Part shown: one piece after another, positions 26,487 to 36,273 of the stretch
Layout: each line of letters starts with the position of its first letter
How positions within the stretch are numbered: the stretch's first letter is position 1
NCBI RefSeq assembly: GCF_019311235.1
Contig: NZ_JAHWDF010000007.1
Coordinates: 62,001-126,000 of the forward strand
Length of the DNA stretch: 64,000 bases
Source: Mesonia aestuariivivens
GTDB lineage: Bacteria; Bacteroidota; Bacteroidia; Flavobacteriales; Flavobacteriaceae
Direction of reading: 5' to 3'
Position numbers and translations under genes: made by a program
The notes under the pieces: model-generated
Databases searched by the model: none
The model's input: only the letters and a program-made list of their open reading frames with translations
Told to the model about the DNA's origin: nothing

Positions 26487-28187
26487 TTAAAACCACCATT
26501 TAGGGTCTCCAATAGCTCCTCCTGTAGAAGAAGCATTTTGTAATTCTGAATCTGATGGAAGTGTAAAATCTGTAGTAGAATCATCCCATCCTAAATCTAC
26601 GTTGAAAATATTTTCTTGTGTAATAAAACTTTGTTCTGGTATAGTGACCGGTTGAGGATCATCTACATCTCCATTAGTTAAATTAAAAAAATTATTAAAA
26701 GTGAATGAGGCTGATGAAGTTGCATTACTCATTCTGATTAAATCTTCTCTAGCAGTACCTCCTGGTCTTGGAATATTTGCTAAAATATTATTCTTAAAGT
26801 TGAAGCTAAATTGCACATCGTTAACATCTAAAAGAGTATAATTATCTGCAAAACCAATACTATTTATTGTACAATAATTAATGTTAAAAACTGGAGAGGC
26901 AGAAACTTCTTTTCTGTACCTAATGAATAAATCTCCAGTTCTATAGAAAGTTGAATTTGATAAATTAACTTCGTTTACCACTAATTCTTCTGCATGTAAA
27001 AAAGCATAATTACCAGGTGCAAAATCGTAAAATGTAGAATAATCTATATTAAATGTATTCATAGAATAAGCCCCATCTGAACCTCTATTTGCTCTAAATG
27101 CGCTAGTCGCAACATCATGAATTTTACAATTGTCTATAAACACATCTGTAAAAGCCGCTGTATCTCCATTGCCATTACCACTAGTTAAATTAATTAAGTA
27201 TAATGCTCCTGCATCTGTTCCATCTAACTCTAAACCTCTTAACGTTATTCCTGCTCCTGAATTGTTTAACGTAAATTCTTTAAAGTTTATTTTAGTATCA
27301 TTAGGATCATTAGAAATAGACTCTATTACAATTGTTTTACCATCAATAAAGAAAGAACTACCGCCGGTTTCGTAAACACCCGGTTCTAAACCTATTACAT
27401 CACCATCTTGACTATTATTTACGATAGTTACAATATCATCTGCTGGAGTTAAAATTGCTGCGTAATCACTCTCTTCTTTGGTTTTAAAGCTTCTATACCC
27501 TATACTTACAGGACCTTTATATAGGTCTATGTTATATTTGGTGTCGGGGTCTAAATTTTCTATAACTTTACTCCCGTTTTGAGCTTCATCATCTGAAATT
27601 TCTATAGAAAAAGGATCTCCTACCAAAACTTTTTCGGCCGTAGGATCTGTTTCATCTTGCGTATATTCTTGTAATTTAAATTCTGTTACTCCTGCAGTAA
27701 TTTCCCAATTTACTTTTACACTTGTAGCCAAAATAGATGGACTTAAAACTGGATAAAGTTTTTGCACTCCTCTTATGCTGAAACCTCTACTTACACTCCA
27801 TTTTGATTCTGGTCGATCTGCTAGCGCAGCCACTTTTACACGAACATAATATTGCTGTCTTACCTCTAATTCTTGATCTGTAAAAATAACTCCTGAAGTA
27901 TCTGTTTGTTTCTCTACAACAATTTCTGAGGGAGTTGTAAATAAAGAATCTTCTGCTACTTGAGCCGTATAAATTTCTTGTATACCGCTAGTAAATAATG
28001 ATGCATCCCAAGTTAGTTCTGCACGGTCTTCATAGCTCTGTACGCTAATTTCACCAGGAGTAAACATTCTTGTTTCTCCTTCAGCTGAAAAATCATCATC
28101 TGATTCACAAGCCCATGTTAATGCTATTAACGTAAACAGCACTAACAGATTGCTCAATTTTATTTTATGAATAATGTTTGTTCTCAT
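26487..28187 (-). CDS. Surface lipoprotein with fibronectin-III repeats and beta-helix (DUF4957/DUF5123-like)
   Basis: This 566-residue lipoprotein has its lipid Cys in TWACESDDD; the acidic residues right after the Cys resemble a surface export signal. Two fibronectin type III-like domains (about 40-235) are followed by a beta-helical half (about 240-566) with repeated short beta rungs and Asn/Asp-rich turns. Proteins of this type, annotated DUF4957/DUF5123, often follow SusC/SusD in pectin loci. I see no lyase catalytic set like that of the PL9 or PL1 genes, so a surface glycan-binding role is more likely than catalysis; this is inference. It lies 16 bp after SusD2 and is the last gene before a terminator. 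Confidence 0.72.
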   Translation of the reverse strand: MRTNIIHKIKLSNLLVLFTLIALTWACESDDDFSAEGETRMFTPGEISVQSYEDRAELTWDASLFTSGIQEIYTAQVAEDSLFTTPSEIVVEKQTDTSGVIFTDQELEVRQQYYVRVKVAALADRPESKWSVSRGFSIRGVQKLYPVLSPSILATSVKVNWEITAGVTEFKLQEYTQDETDPTAEKVLVGDPFSIEISDDEAQNGSKVIENLDPDTKYNIDLYKGPVSIGYRSFKTKEESDYAAILTPADDIVTIVNNSQDGDVIGLEPGVYETGGSSFFIDGKTIVIESISNDPNDTKINFKEFTLNNSGAGITLRGLELDGTDAGALYLINLTSGNGNGDTAAFTDVFIDNCKIHDVATSAFRANRGSDGAYSMNTFNIDYSTFYDFAPGNYAFLHAEELVVNEVNLSNSTFYRTGDLFIRYRKEVSASPVFNINYCTINSIGFADNYTLLDVNDVQFSFNFKNNILANIPRPGGTAREDLIRMSNATSSASFTFNNFFNLTNGDVDDPQPVTIPEQSFITQENIFNVDLGWDDSTTDFTLPSDSELQNASSTGGAIGDPKWWF

Positions 28188-28203
28188 AGTATTAACTTTT
28201 TTA

Positions 28204-30024
28204 CTAATAACCGTAATCTTGTGTTAGGTTATAGTTTGTATTTATAATATCATCATATATTGGCAACAGCTCTTTTCTGTTAGGTTCAAAATATTGCATA
28301 AATCCTTTACGCTCACTATCTATATATTCTGGAGTTATACCATCTAACCATTGTGCTTGGGTATAACCTGCTGGCACTTGCGATGGATCAGGAGTAGCAT
28401 TATAAAAAACAGCAGAGGAATCATTTCCTGTAAAAAAAATATCTAAATTTTCTACTACTTGTTGCGCTGAAAGTGAAGGATCGTAAGTCGCTTCTTGGTA
28501 ATAAATTACTTCAGGGTAACCTGCATACTGACCTGTTCCTTCCATGAAATCTGTGAGTTTTTGTCTAGTCTCTATAAATTTATCATTAAGTAAATTCCAT
28601 CTAATTAAATCGTATTTACGAATACTTTCGCCTCCAAACTCTAAATATCTTTCTTGCACAATAGCATCAAAAAATGCTTGTTTACCAGTTGGAATTGGCT
28701 CTATTTGATCTTCATTACCCATAAAAGCTCTAGCTCTAACTTGTTGCAAAGCATCAATAGCTTGAGAAGTAGGACCGTTATTAACTTCATTATCTGCTTC
28801 AGCAAACATTAATAAAACGTCTGCATATCTTAAAATCGGCCAATTCACTGCTAAGTTCTGAGAAGGTCCTGTAATATCTGTCCAAGATTTTCTAAATTTA
28901 CCGTCTGTCCATCTATTAGATGCGGCTACAACGGTCATTTCTTTAGCATTAACTTGAAAAATATTAATCGTAACATCTCTTCTTAAATCAACTCTATTAA
29001 ATTCATAAAAATAAACCGGAATAGCATTTACACCAGCACCACCGTTCCATTGAGATGCTCTATCGTGTCTTAAACCATTGTAATAACCTAATTTACTATC
29101 TGTTTTTGAGTTTCCGCCAAAAGCACCAACTTCAAACATAATTTCATTAGTATTATCTGCCCTACCCTCATGAAGTGATCTAAAGATATCTTCATAATCT
29201 GGATTTAAACTATGATTACCACTATTTTGCATTATTTCAAGACATTCTTGCCTTGCGATAGCATAGTATTCTTGAGGATTAGCACCTTGTTCCATTTGTT
29301 GAGAATCTCTTCTTAAAGAATACCCAGCTCTTGCTAATGCTATTCTAGCTCTAAGCCCTTTAATTGCTCCTTTAGATAGTCTTGTTGGCGGAATATTAGC
29401 TTCTGTTCTCCATGGCACATATGTAGCAGCTTCTTCTAAATCTGCTATAATTTGCTCATAGATTATATCTCTATCTGTTTTTTCTAAGAAAAGGTTTTCA
29501 TAATCTGAAGAAGGCTTATCTTGAAAAGGAACATCACCCCAGTTTCTAATTAACTCATAGTAAAATTGTGCTCTTAATGCTAAAGCTTCCCCCAGGAGTC
29601 TATCCATCATATCTGCATCGCTTTGCGATCCGTTTTGATACACTGGAGAACTAGGAATGTATTTTATACATAAATTTGCTCTTTCTATACCACTATATAA
29701 TTGCTTAAATGGGTTGTTAAGCTCTGGGTTTGAAGAACAAGCTTCATACATACTTATCCCTCTTCGGTCATTACAATTGTAATCTCCAGAAGTTTCAAAG
29801 TCATCTGCTCCTTGAGGTAAAATTACACTTAACCTGTTCCCGTAACCGTTATCACCTATAAGCTCTCCATAGATAGCTACAACTGCTGAAGTAGCATTAG
29901 AAACATCGCCAAATTGTACATCTTGAGATGTTTTGGAGAGACTTTCTACTTCTAAATAATCTTGACATGATGTTACAGTTAAACCCACCATTATCAAACT
30001 AAAAATTATATACTTTTTCATCAT
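28204..30024 (-). CDS. SusD-type glycan-binding lipoprotein 2
   Basis: This 606-residue outer-membrane lipoprotein has Cys20 in TVTSCQDYLEV. It shows the SusD helical core (RAQFYYELIRNWGDVPF) and the C-terminal RYLEFGGESIRKYDLIRWN motif, and it ends in the common C-terminal tail before NLTQDYGY. It pairs with SusC2 encoded 9 bp upstream. The start is a double ATG (30024 and 30021); either gives the same signal peptide. It is longer than SusD1 and not closely similar, so a separate ligand preference is likely. Confidence 0.94.
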   Translation of the reverse strand: MMKKYIIFSLIMVGLTVTSCQDYLEVESLSKTSQDVQFGDVSNATSAVVAIYGELIGDNGYGNRLSVILPQGADDFETSGDYNCNDRRGISMYEACSSNPELNNPFKQLYSGIERANLCIKYIPSSPVYQNGSQSDADMMDRLLGEALALRAQFYYELIRNWGDVPFQDKPSSDYENLFLEKTDRDIIYEQIIADLEEAATYVPWRTEANIPPTRLSKGAIKGLRARIALARAGYSLRRDSQQMEQGANPQEYYAIARQECLEIMQNSGNHSLNPDYEDIFRSLHEGRADNTNEIMFEVGAFGGNSKTDSKLGYYNGLRHDRASQWNGGAGVNAIPVYFYEFNRVDLRRDVTINIFQVNAKEMTVVAASNRWTDGKFRKSWTDITGPSQNLAVNWPILRYADVLLMFAEADNEVNNGPTSQAIDALQQVRARAFMGNEDQIEPIPTGKQAFFDAIVQERYLEFGGESIRKYDLIRWNLLNDKFIETRQKLTDFMEGTGQYAGYPEVIYYQEATYDPSLSAQQVVENLDIFFTGNDSSAVFYNATPDPSQVPAGYTQAQWLDGITPEYIDSERKGFMQYFEPNRKELLPIYDDIINTNYNLTQDYGY

Positions 30025-30033
30025 TCCTTTTTT

Positions 30034-33000
30034 TTAAAATGTAACATTTAATCCTGCTAAATAAAATCTACTTCTTGGGTAAGCTGCGTAATCTACTCCA
30101 GGAGTTAATGGATTACTTCTTCTTGTGTTTGCTTCAGGATCATAACCTGTATAATTTGTAATTGTAAATAGATTATTTACTGTTCCATAAATTCTAAAGT
30201 TAGAAATAAATTTTAATTGATCCAATGCAGATTTAGGAAGCGAGTATCCTAAAGTTAAGTTACTTAACCTTAAAAATGATCCATCTTCAATTGCATAAGA
30301 ATGTAAAATATATTGTCCCGCAGGTGGAGTCCACAAGGTTGTATTTTGATTTAATTCTGCCAATCCTTGAGGGTCTGTAACTTTCACACCATTTGCATCA
30401 AACCATTTCCAACTATTGTTAACAGAAGTAAGCATATTATTATCTCTATATAAATACTGGGTTGTAAATTCTACTTTATTAGCATTATAAACATCATTTC
30501 CTAAAGAGAAATTAAAAAACATACTTAAATCAAAATTCTTGTATCTAAATTGTTGATTTAAACCTCCAAAAAAGTCAGGTTGAGAATTCCCTAATACTTT
30601 TTTATCGTCATCATCAATTACTCCGTCATCATTTAAATCTCTAAGTTTTAAATCTCCTGGATTAACACCTCTAGCACCTAATGCTGCAGCACTAGAACTA
30701 GGCACTCCTTCTTTTAAAGTGTAGCTTTGTGTAGAAGCATCGTAATTAAAATCGTCTAAATCGTAAAAACCTTCTGTAACGTAACCGTAAAACTGACCTA
30801 CAGGTTGATCTACTTCAACTTTAAAATCTCTAATATTATTTACCCAACCCGAAGTTTCATAGTAAAATTCTAAATCTTCTCCTGCAGTATTTGTTCCTAA
30901 ACTTATAATTCTATTATCATTGGTAGAAATATTAAAGTTAGCATTCCATCCAAAATTTTCAGTATTAATAATACTTGCCCCTAAAGTTAATTCTAAACCT
31001 TTATTTCTTGTTTTTCCTGAATTTTGATATTGATAATCATACCCACTCGTCTGAGGGATTTTTGCTCTTAATAACAAATCTTCTGTATCTGTAATATAAG
31101 CATCTAAACTTCCGTATATTCTATCATCAAAGAATCCAAAATCTATACCCGCATTTTTAGATACGGTAGATTCCCATCTTACTTTTGGATTAGCTAGCTC
31201 TGATGGAGGCGCTGCTCCTGGCGTTATTGATTGCCCAAAAGCATAACCATAGTCACTAGAAGTATCATAAAAAGTTTGATATAAAAATGCTGGAATTCTA
31301 TTATTTCCCGATTCCCCATAACTTAATCTTAGTTTAAGATTAGATAAGAAATTTGAATCTTTCAAGAAATCTTCTTTTGAAGCATTCCAAGCTAAAGAAA
31401 CAGAAGGGAATGTTGCATATCTATAATCTTCACCAAAAACGCTTGACCCATCTCGTCTTACAGAAACTGTCGCTAAATATTTTTTCTTATAAGAATAATG
31501 TGCTCTACCAAAGAAAGACAACAATCTATCTATTGATACTGAACTCCCTGGAGCATCTTGCACCATACCGTCTGGAGGCGTAGCTTTTTGAATTCCAGCA
31601 AAAGCTTGTTGAGGACTTATATTTTCTGGCAACCATTTAATATACATTCTTTCAGACTCTCCGTCAGTTTTTACAGTTTCCTGTCCCACTAATACATCTA
31701 AACGATGTTTTCCCGAAAACGTTTTAGAAAAATTTAAAGTATTAGAATTAGTTATTCTTCTAGATTGACTTCTTCTTAAATCTATTACTGGCATTTCTGC
31801 ATTTGCTCTAGCAACACTAGTCACTTTACCATTAAAGCTATTTACTTTACGATCATTCTGAACATAACCAAGAACAGATTTAAATGTCAGGTTATCTGTA
31901 AGGTCAAATGTTAAGAAACTATTTAAAATTAAATCGTTTCTATAATCATCCTGAATTTCGTTATTCACCAACTTCAACGGATTCACTAAATTTGTTAAGG
32001 TAGCATAGTTAGGATCAAATACATCTACAAAATCATCGTTATTAGGACCAATAAACGGCTGATACCTTACTGCATTTCTTAATCTATTTGAACCTTGAGA
32101 ACCTGTATTTGATGTTCCGGCTCCTGAAATTTTTCTTCTACTATATCTTGAATTTACACCAAATTTAACTCGATCACTAATTTTATGATCAAATTTAAAG
32201 TTAGCCATACTTCTTTTATAGCCCGATTTTAGCATAATCCCTTCCTCTTCCACATGGTTTAAAGCTAAACTGAATGTTGTTTTAGCAGTACCACCTGTAA
32301 CGGTAAGGTTATGAGTCTGATTAAAAGCATCTCTACCAAAAACCTCTTCTTGCCAATTTTGCATTTCAATAGATTTATAAATATCTAAATCTTGATATTG
32401 ACCATATCTATTTACAAAAGTGCTAGCTAATTGCTCATCTCCAGGAAAGTTATAAAGACCATACTGATATTGTACAAAATCGTAAGGATTCATTACATCT
32501 AATTTATTCACAATCTTTCTAACCCCCGCATATGTATTATAGTTTACTTGAGTAGGCATTGCTTTACCCCCCTTTGTTGTAATTAGCACTACACCGTTAG
32601 CACCACGCGCCCCATATATAGAGGTAGAAGCCGCATCTTTTAAAACATCGATAGTTTCAATCTCTTGAGGCGATAATATAGACAAGGCATTATCTACCTG
32701 AATACCATCTACAATATATAATGGACTGTTATCCTGAGTAATAGAAGTTCCTCCACGAACTCGAATATTAACTTCAGCCCCAGGAGCTCCTTCAGATTGA
32801 GTTACTCTTACCCCAGCCAAACGCCCTTGTATAGCTTCCGCAGCACTATTTACAGGCATATCTTTTATTTGTTCTTGATTTACAGAAGAAACTGCAGAAG
32901 TAAGCTCTTCTCTAGAAACCTGAGAATAACCTACAATTACCAGTTCTTCAAGCTGATTAGTTTCAGCTTCTAAGCTAACATCAAAATTTCTTTTTTCACC

Positions 33001-33318
33001 AACCTTCTGTGTAACCTTCTGAAAACCAACATACGTGAATTCCAAAATGCTTTCTTGACTAGCTACAACGATTTCGTAATTACCATCAAAATCAGTAGTA
33101 GTTCCGTTAGTTGTACCTTGTTCCATCACGGTTGCGCCTACTAATGGTACACCTTGATCATCTAACACAGTACCTCTTATTGTTAGTTCTTGCTGATAAA
33201 GAATTGTAATTTCTTCTTTAGCTATCACTTTGGTGTTAACCGCAGAGAGATTAAATGGAATAATCATCAGCGCAGCTAAAACACACTGAAAATTATTAAT
33301 TGTAGATTTTTTTCTCAT
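30034..33318 (-). CDS. SusC-type TonB-dependent transporter 2
   Basis: This 1094-residue outer-membrane transporter has a signal region (about 1-34), a carboxypeptidase-D-like domain (LTIRGTVLDDQGVPLVGATV), a TonB-box-like stretch (EELVIVGYSQ), a plug with DVLKDAASTSIYGARGANGV, and a beta barrel ending in YLAGLNVTF. It is the first gene of the SusC2-SusD2-lipoprotein operon and has an operator plus -7 element in front of it. It is divergent from lacI. Confidence 0.95.
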   Translation of the reverse strand: MRKKSTINNFQCVLAALMIIPFNLSAVNTKVIAKEEITILYQQELTIRGTVLDDQGVPLVGATVMEQGTTNGTTTDFDGNYEIVVASQESILEFTYVGFQKVTQKVGEKRNFDVSLEAETNQLEELVIVGYSQVSREELTSAVSSVNQEQIKDMPVNSAAEAIQGRLAGVRVTQSEGAPGAEVNIRVRGGTSITQDNSPLYIVDGIQVDNALSILSPQEIETIDVLKDAASTSIYGARGANGVVLITTKGGKAMPTQVNYNTYAGVRKIVNKLDVMNPYDFVQYQYGLYNFPGDEQLASTFVNRYGQYQDLDIYKSIEMQNWQEEVFGRDAFNQTHNLTVTGGTAKTTFSLALNHVEEEGIMLKSGYKRSMANFKFDHKISDRVKFGVNSRYSRRKISGAGTSNTGSQGSNRLRNAVRYQPFIGPNNDDFVDVFDPNYATLTNLVNPLKLVNNEIQDDYRNDLILNSFLTFDLTDNLTFKSVLGYVQNDRKVNSFNGKVTSVARANAEMPVIDLRRSQSRRITNSNTLNFSKTFSGKHRLDVLVGQETVKTDGESERMYIKWLPENISPQQAFAGIQKATPPDGMVQDAPGSSVSIDRLLSFFGRAHYSYKKKYLATVSVRRDGSSVFGEDYRYATFPSVSLAWNASKEDFLKDSNFLSNLKLRLSYGESGNNRIPAFLYQTFYDTSSDYGYAFGQSITPGAAPPSELANPKVRWESTVSKNAGIDFGFFDDRIYGSLDAYITDTEDLLLRAKIPQTSGYDYQYQNSGKTRNKGLELTLGASIINTENFGWNANFNISTNDNRIISLGTNTAGEDLEFYYETSGWVNNIRDFKVEVDQPVGQFYGYVTEGFYDLDDFNYDASTQSYTLKEGVPSSSAAALGARGVNPGDLKLRDLNDDGVIDDDDKKVLGNSQPDFFGGLNQQFRYKNFDLSMFFNFSLGNDVYNANKVEFTTQYLYRDNNMLTSVNNSWKWFDANGVKVTDPQGLAELNQNTTLWTPPAGQYILHSYAIEDGSFLRLSNLTLGYSLPKSALDQLKFISNFRIYGTVNNLFTITNYTGYDPEANTRRSNPLTPGVDYAAYPRSRFYLAGLNVTF

Positions 33319-33379
33319 AATTTAAGTATTCAATTATATAAATCTCATTTTATAGAATTACCTGTTCAGAATATAACAG

Positions 33380-33395
33380 TTGTAATCGATTGCAC
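33380..33395 (-). promoter_or_regulatory. LacI-type operator upstream of SusC2 operon
   Basis: The 16 bases TTGTAATCGATTGCAC are identical to the site before GH28. It lies just downstream of the -7 element and 62 bp before the SusC2 start. Repression by the divergently encoded LacI-family protein is inferred. Confidence 0.83.
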
Positions 33396-33425
33396 TAAAG
33401 TATATATTTATTACCAATATCCAAA
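33396..33425 (-). promoter_or_regulatory. Promoter for SusC2 operon
   Basis: On the minus strand a TTTG box (33422-33425) is followed after 17 bases by TATACTTTA (33396-33404), which fits the Bacteroidota -33/-7 pattern with one departure (A for the last G). The operator begins at the next base. Confidence 0.6.
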
Positions 33426-33574
33426 AAAAAACTTATAAAAATTAATAAAAAGTTAAATTAAAGAATTAATACTATTAATAAAACATTACATAGATGCAAA
33501 AATTACCATATTGTTAAGTAATACTAAAAAAAATATTATCTTGTACCTCTTTGATAACTGGATTGTATAAAAAA

Positions 33575-33589
33575 TACAATCGATTACAT
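33575..33589 (+). promoter_or_regulatory. LacI-type operator upstream of lacI (autoregulation)
   Basis: TACAATCGATTACAT shares the AATCGATTACA half of the other sites and ends 16 bp before the lacI ATG. A TTTG at 33550-33553 could be a -33 box, but the -7 is poorly defined. The position suggests the regulator limits its own synthesis. Confidence 0.72.
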
Positions 33590-33605
33590 CTATAAAAATT
33601 ACTAA

Positions 33606-34655
33606 ATGGCAGAAAAAATAACCATTTACGATATATCTAACAAATTAAACATTAGTGCTGCTACTGTTTCTAGAGCGCTTAATAATAACCCTAAAATTAG
33701 TTTAAAGACTAAAGAATTAGTGTTAAAAACTGCAGCCGAGATGAACTATAAGCAGAATCGTTTAGCACAAGCTCTAAAAAGTGGGAAGACTAATAATGTT
33801 GGGGTTATTGTTCCTTATATTAACAGAAGTTTTTTCTCTAGTGTAATTAGAGGTATTGAAGAAGAGCTATCTCCTCACGGTTACCACGTGATCATATGTC
33901 AAACCCATGAAGATGTTCACAATGAAATTGAACAAATAAATACGCTTTTAAACACACAAATAGATGGTATCTTTATGTCTGTTGCAAAAACAACTCAAGA
34001 TACCAAACATATTGAAAAAGTGGTTAAAGAAAATACTCCTTTAATATTTTTTGATAGGAAGAAGAATATCGACGGAATTAGCTCTGTTGTTATAGACGAT
34101 TTTAAGGGTGGTTATTTAGCCACAGAGCATCTCATTAAACAAGGATGCAAAAAAATTGCTCATTTTTCTGGAGATTTAAATCTAGAAATTTATAGAAATA
34201 GGCATGAAGGTTACTTAGCAGCTATGAAAGATTATGATGTAACGGCTATCCCTAAATTCAGTATGCAAGTAAATAGTAAAATAGAATCTGGTTCGACTGC
34301 TATTAATGATTTATGGAATTTATCAGAACAGCCCGATGCTATATTTTCTGCTAGTGATTATGCAGCTTTAGGAGCTATTCAAGAATTAAAAAGGAAAGGC
34401 ATTAAAGTTCCAGAAGAAGTTGGTGTGGTTGGTTTTAGTAACGAACCTTTTACCAAATATATGGAATTACCCATAACCTCTGTAGATCAAACTCCCGTAG
34501 AAATGGGTAGAAATGCTGCCAAAGTCTTTTTAGAACAAATAGAAGGGAGCAAGACACTTAGTATTGAAAAGAAAGTGGTTCTTACTCCCAAATTAAATAT
34601 TAGAGAATCTTCTAATCGTGAGCTTATAAAGAAACTCCTCGTTTCCAAGGAATAA
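33606..34655 (+). CDS. LacI-family transcriptional regulator of the pectin locus
   Basis: This 349-residue DNA-binding protein has a LacI helix-turn-helix at about 3-25 (TIYDISNKLNISAATVSRAL) and hinge helix (RLAQALKSGKTNNVG), then a periplasmic-binding-protein-like sensor domain (about 60-340). It is the only recognisable transcription regulator in the pectin region; no hybrid two-component regulator or ECF/anti-sigma pair was found. Its own promoter carries a copy of the palindrome that marks the GH28, SusC2 and kduI promoters. The inducer is probably a uronate catabolite such as KDG, DKI or galacturonate, but the sequence does not decide this. Its 3' end overlaps uxaA by 32 bp on the opposite strand. 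Confidence 0.93.
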   Translation: MAEKITIYDISNKLNISAATVSRALNNNPKISLKTKELVLKTAAEMNYKQNRLAQALKSGKTNNVGVIVPYINRSFFSSVIRGIEEELSPHGYHVIICQTHEDVHNEIEQINTLLNTQIDGIFMSVAKTTQDTKHIEKVVKENTPLIFFDRKKNIDGISSVVIDDFKGGYLATEHLIKQGCKKIAHFSGDLNLEIYRNRHEGYLAAMKDYDVTAIPKFSMQVNSKIESGSTAINDLWNLSEQPDAIFSASDYAALGAIQELKRKGIKVPEEVGVVGFSNEPFTKYMELPITSVDQTPVEMGRNAAKVFLEQIEGSKTLSIEKKVVLTPKLNIRESSNRELIKKLLVSKE

Positions 34656-36240
34656 AGTCGTTTTGATCATTCTGATCGGCTTTAGAAATGGTTTCACCAC
34701 TGGCTACCGATACAATATATTCTAAAATTTCTTCGCCCATTTCTTCTATGGTTTTTTCACCTTTTATTACACCACCACTATCAATATCGATAATATCAGG
34801 CATTCTTCCTGCTAAAATTGAATTGGAAGCGACTTTAATTACGGGTGAAATTGGGTTTCCTGTAGGTGTGCCTAATCCGGTAGTAAAAACCACTACATTA
34901 GCACCAGAGCCAACCATTGCCGTTGTACTTTCTACATCATTACCCGGGGTACACAATAAATTTAATCCTGGTTTGGTCACATACTCTCCGTAATCTAAAA
35001 TATCTTGAATAGGTGATGTTCCTCCTTTTTTTGCGGCTCCAGCAGATTTCATTGCATCGGTAATTAAGCCGTCTTTAATGTTTCCAGGAGACGGATTCAT
35101 ATCAAAACCTGAACCAGCTGCTTCTGCAGAATCTTCATAAGCACGCATTAATTTTAAAAAACGTTTTGCTTTTTCTTCATCTACACAACGGTTCACCAAC
35201 TCCTGCTCTACACCACATAACTCTGGAAATTCTGATAAAATAGGTGAACCTCCTAAGGCTGAAAGTAAATCGGATGCGTAGCCCAACGATGGATTTGCTG
35301 AAATTCCTGAAAAACCATCTGAACCTCCACATTCTAATCCTAATTTTAGTTTAGACAAGGGTGCTGGTTTACGTTGAATTTCATTGGCTTTTTTAATTCC
35401 GTCAAAAGAATCTTTAATGATTTTAGCTAGCATATCATCTATAGTTCCTTCTTGTTGCTGTTCGTAAATTAAAATGGGTTTATCTAAATCTGGATTAATA
35501 GCATCTAACGCATTCTGAAAAATATCAATCTGAAGGTTTTGGCATCCTAAACTCAACACCGTTGCTCCAGCTACATTAGGATTATTTACATAACCCGCCA
35601 ATAGCTTTGATAAAGCGACAGAATCTTGCCGAATACCTCCGCAACCGCCTTGATGTGTTATAAAACGCACATCTACATTATCAAAAATAGGATCTTCATC
35701 TGGGGTATTATCTTCAGCTAACTCTATATTTTCTCCGCTAATTAAATTTCGAAGTAATTTTCGCTGTTTACTAGATTTGTGAAAAGAAAGTTCTTTTTCA
35801 AAAACATCTTTTAGCAATTCTACATTTCTATTTTCACAAAATACTAACGGAAAGAACAACCAAACATTTTGTGTACCTACCTGACCGTCATTACGGTGAT
35901 AACCATTAAAGGTACGGTCTTTCCATTTTGAAATATCTGGTGCCGTCCAACTTGTGGTTTCTGTTTTACCTGAAGTGCTACTGGCTTGGTGTTTTACATT
36001 ATCTACTGTGAGCACATCACCGCGTTTAATACTTTCAGTAGCTTTACCGACCAATACACTATACATAAAAATCTTATCTTCTGGCGCTAAATCGACCATC
36101 GTGATTTTATGTTTGGCTTTTACATCCGATAATATAATGATTTCTTCACCTTCAAAAGTAAGCTTATCTCCTTGCCATAAATCGACTAAGGCAATGGCTA
36201 CATTATCATCTGGATGTACTTTTATGAGTTTATTCTTCAT
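34624..36240 (-). CDS. uxaA: Altronate dehydratase
   Basis: This enzyme of about 538 residues dehydrates D-altronate to 2-keto-3-deoxygluconate (KDG). It has the N-terminal SAF-like domain (about 1-90: NVAIALVDL, then IKRGDVL) and the large UxaA/GarD domain with conserved Cys and Gly patches (THQGGCGGIRQDS, LGLECGGSDGFSG, FTTGLGTPTGN). The open frame begins at a TTG at 36249; the ATG at 36240 matches the family start (MKNKLIKVHPDDN), so I chose it. It is the last gene of the catabolic operon, 33 bp after uxaB. Confidence 0.95.
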   Translation of the reverse strand: MKNKLIKVHPDDNVAIALVDLWQGDKLTFEGEEIIILSDVKAKHKITMVDLAPEDKIFMYSVLVGKATESIKRGDVLTVDNVKHQASSTSGKTETTSWTAPDISKWKDRTFNGYHRNDGQVGTQNVWLFFPLVFCENRNVELLKDVFEKELSFHKSSKQRKLLRNLISGENIELAEDNTPDEDPIFDNVDVRFITHQGGCGGIRQDSVALSKLLAGYVNNPNVAGATVLSLGCQNLQIDIFQNALDAINPDLDKPILIYEQQQEGTIDDMLAKIIKDSFDGIKKANEIQRKPAPLSKLKLGLECGGSDGFSGISANPSLGYASDLLSALGGSPILSEFPELCGVEQELVNRCVDEEKAKRFLKLMRAYEDSAEAAGSGFDMNPSPGNIKDGLITDAMKSAGAAKKGGTSPIQDILDYGEYVTKPGLNLLCTPGNDVESTTAMVGSGANVVVFTTGLGTPTGNPISPVIKVASNSILAGRMPDIIDIDSGGVIKGEKTIEEMGEEILEYIVSVASGETISKADQNDQNDFIPWKRGVSL

Positions 36241-36273
36241 CTTCTTCAATTTTAAACTGAAATATTTCAGTAA

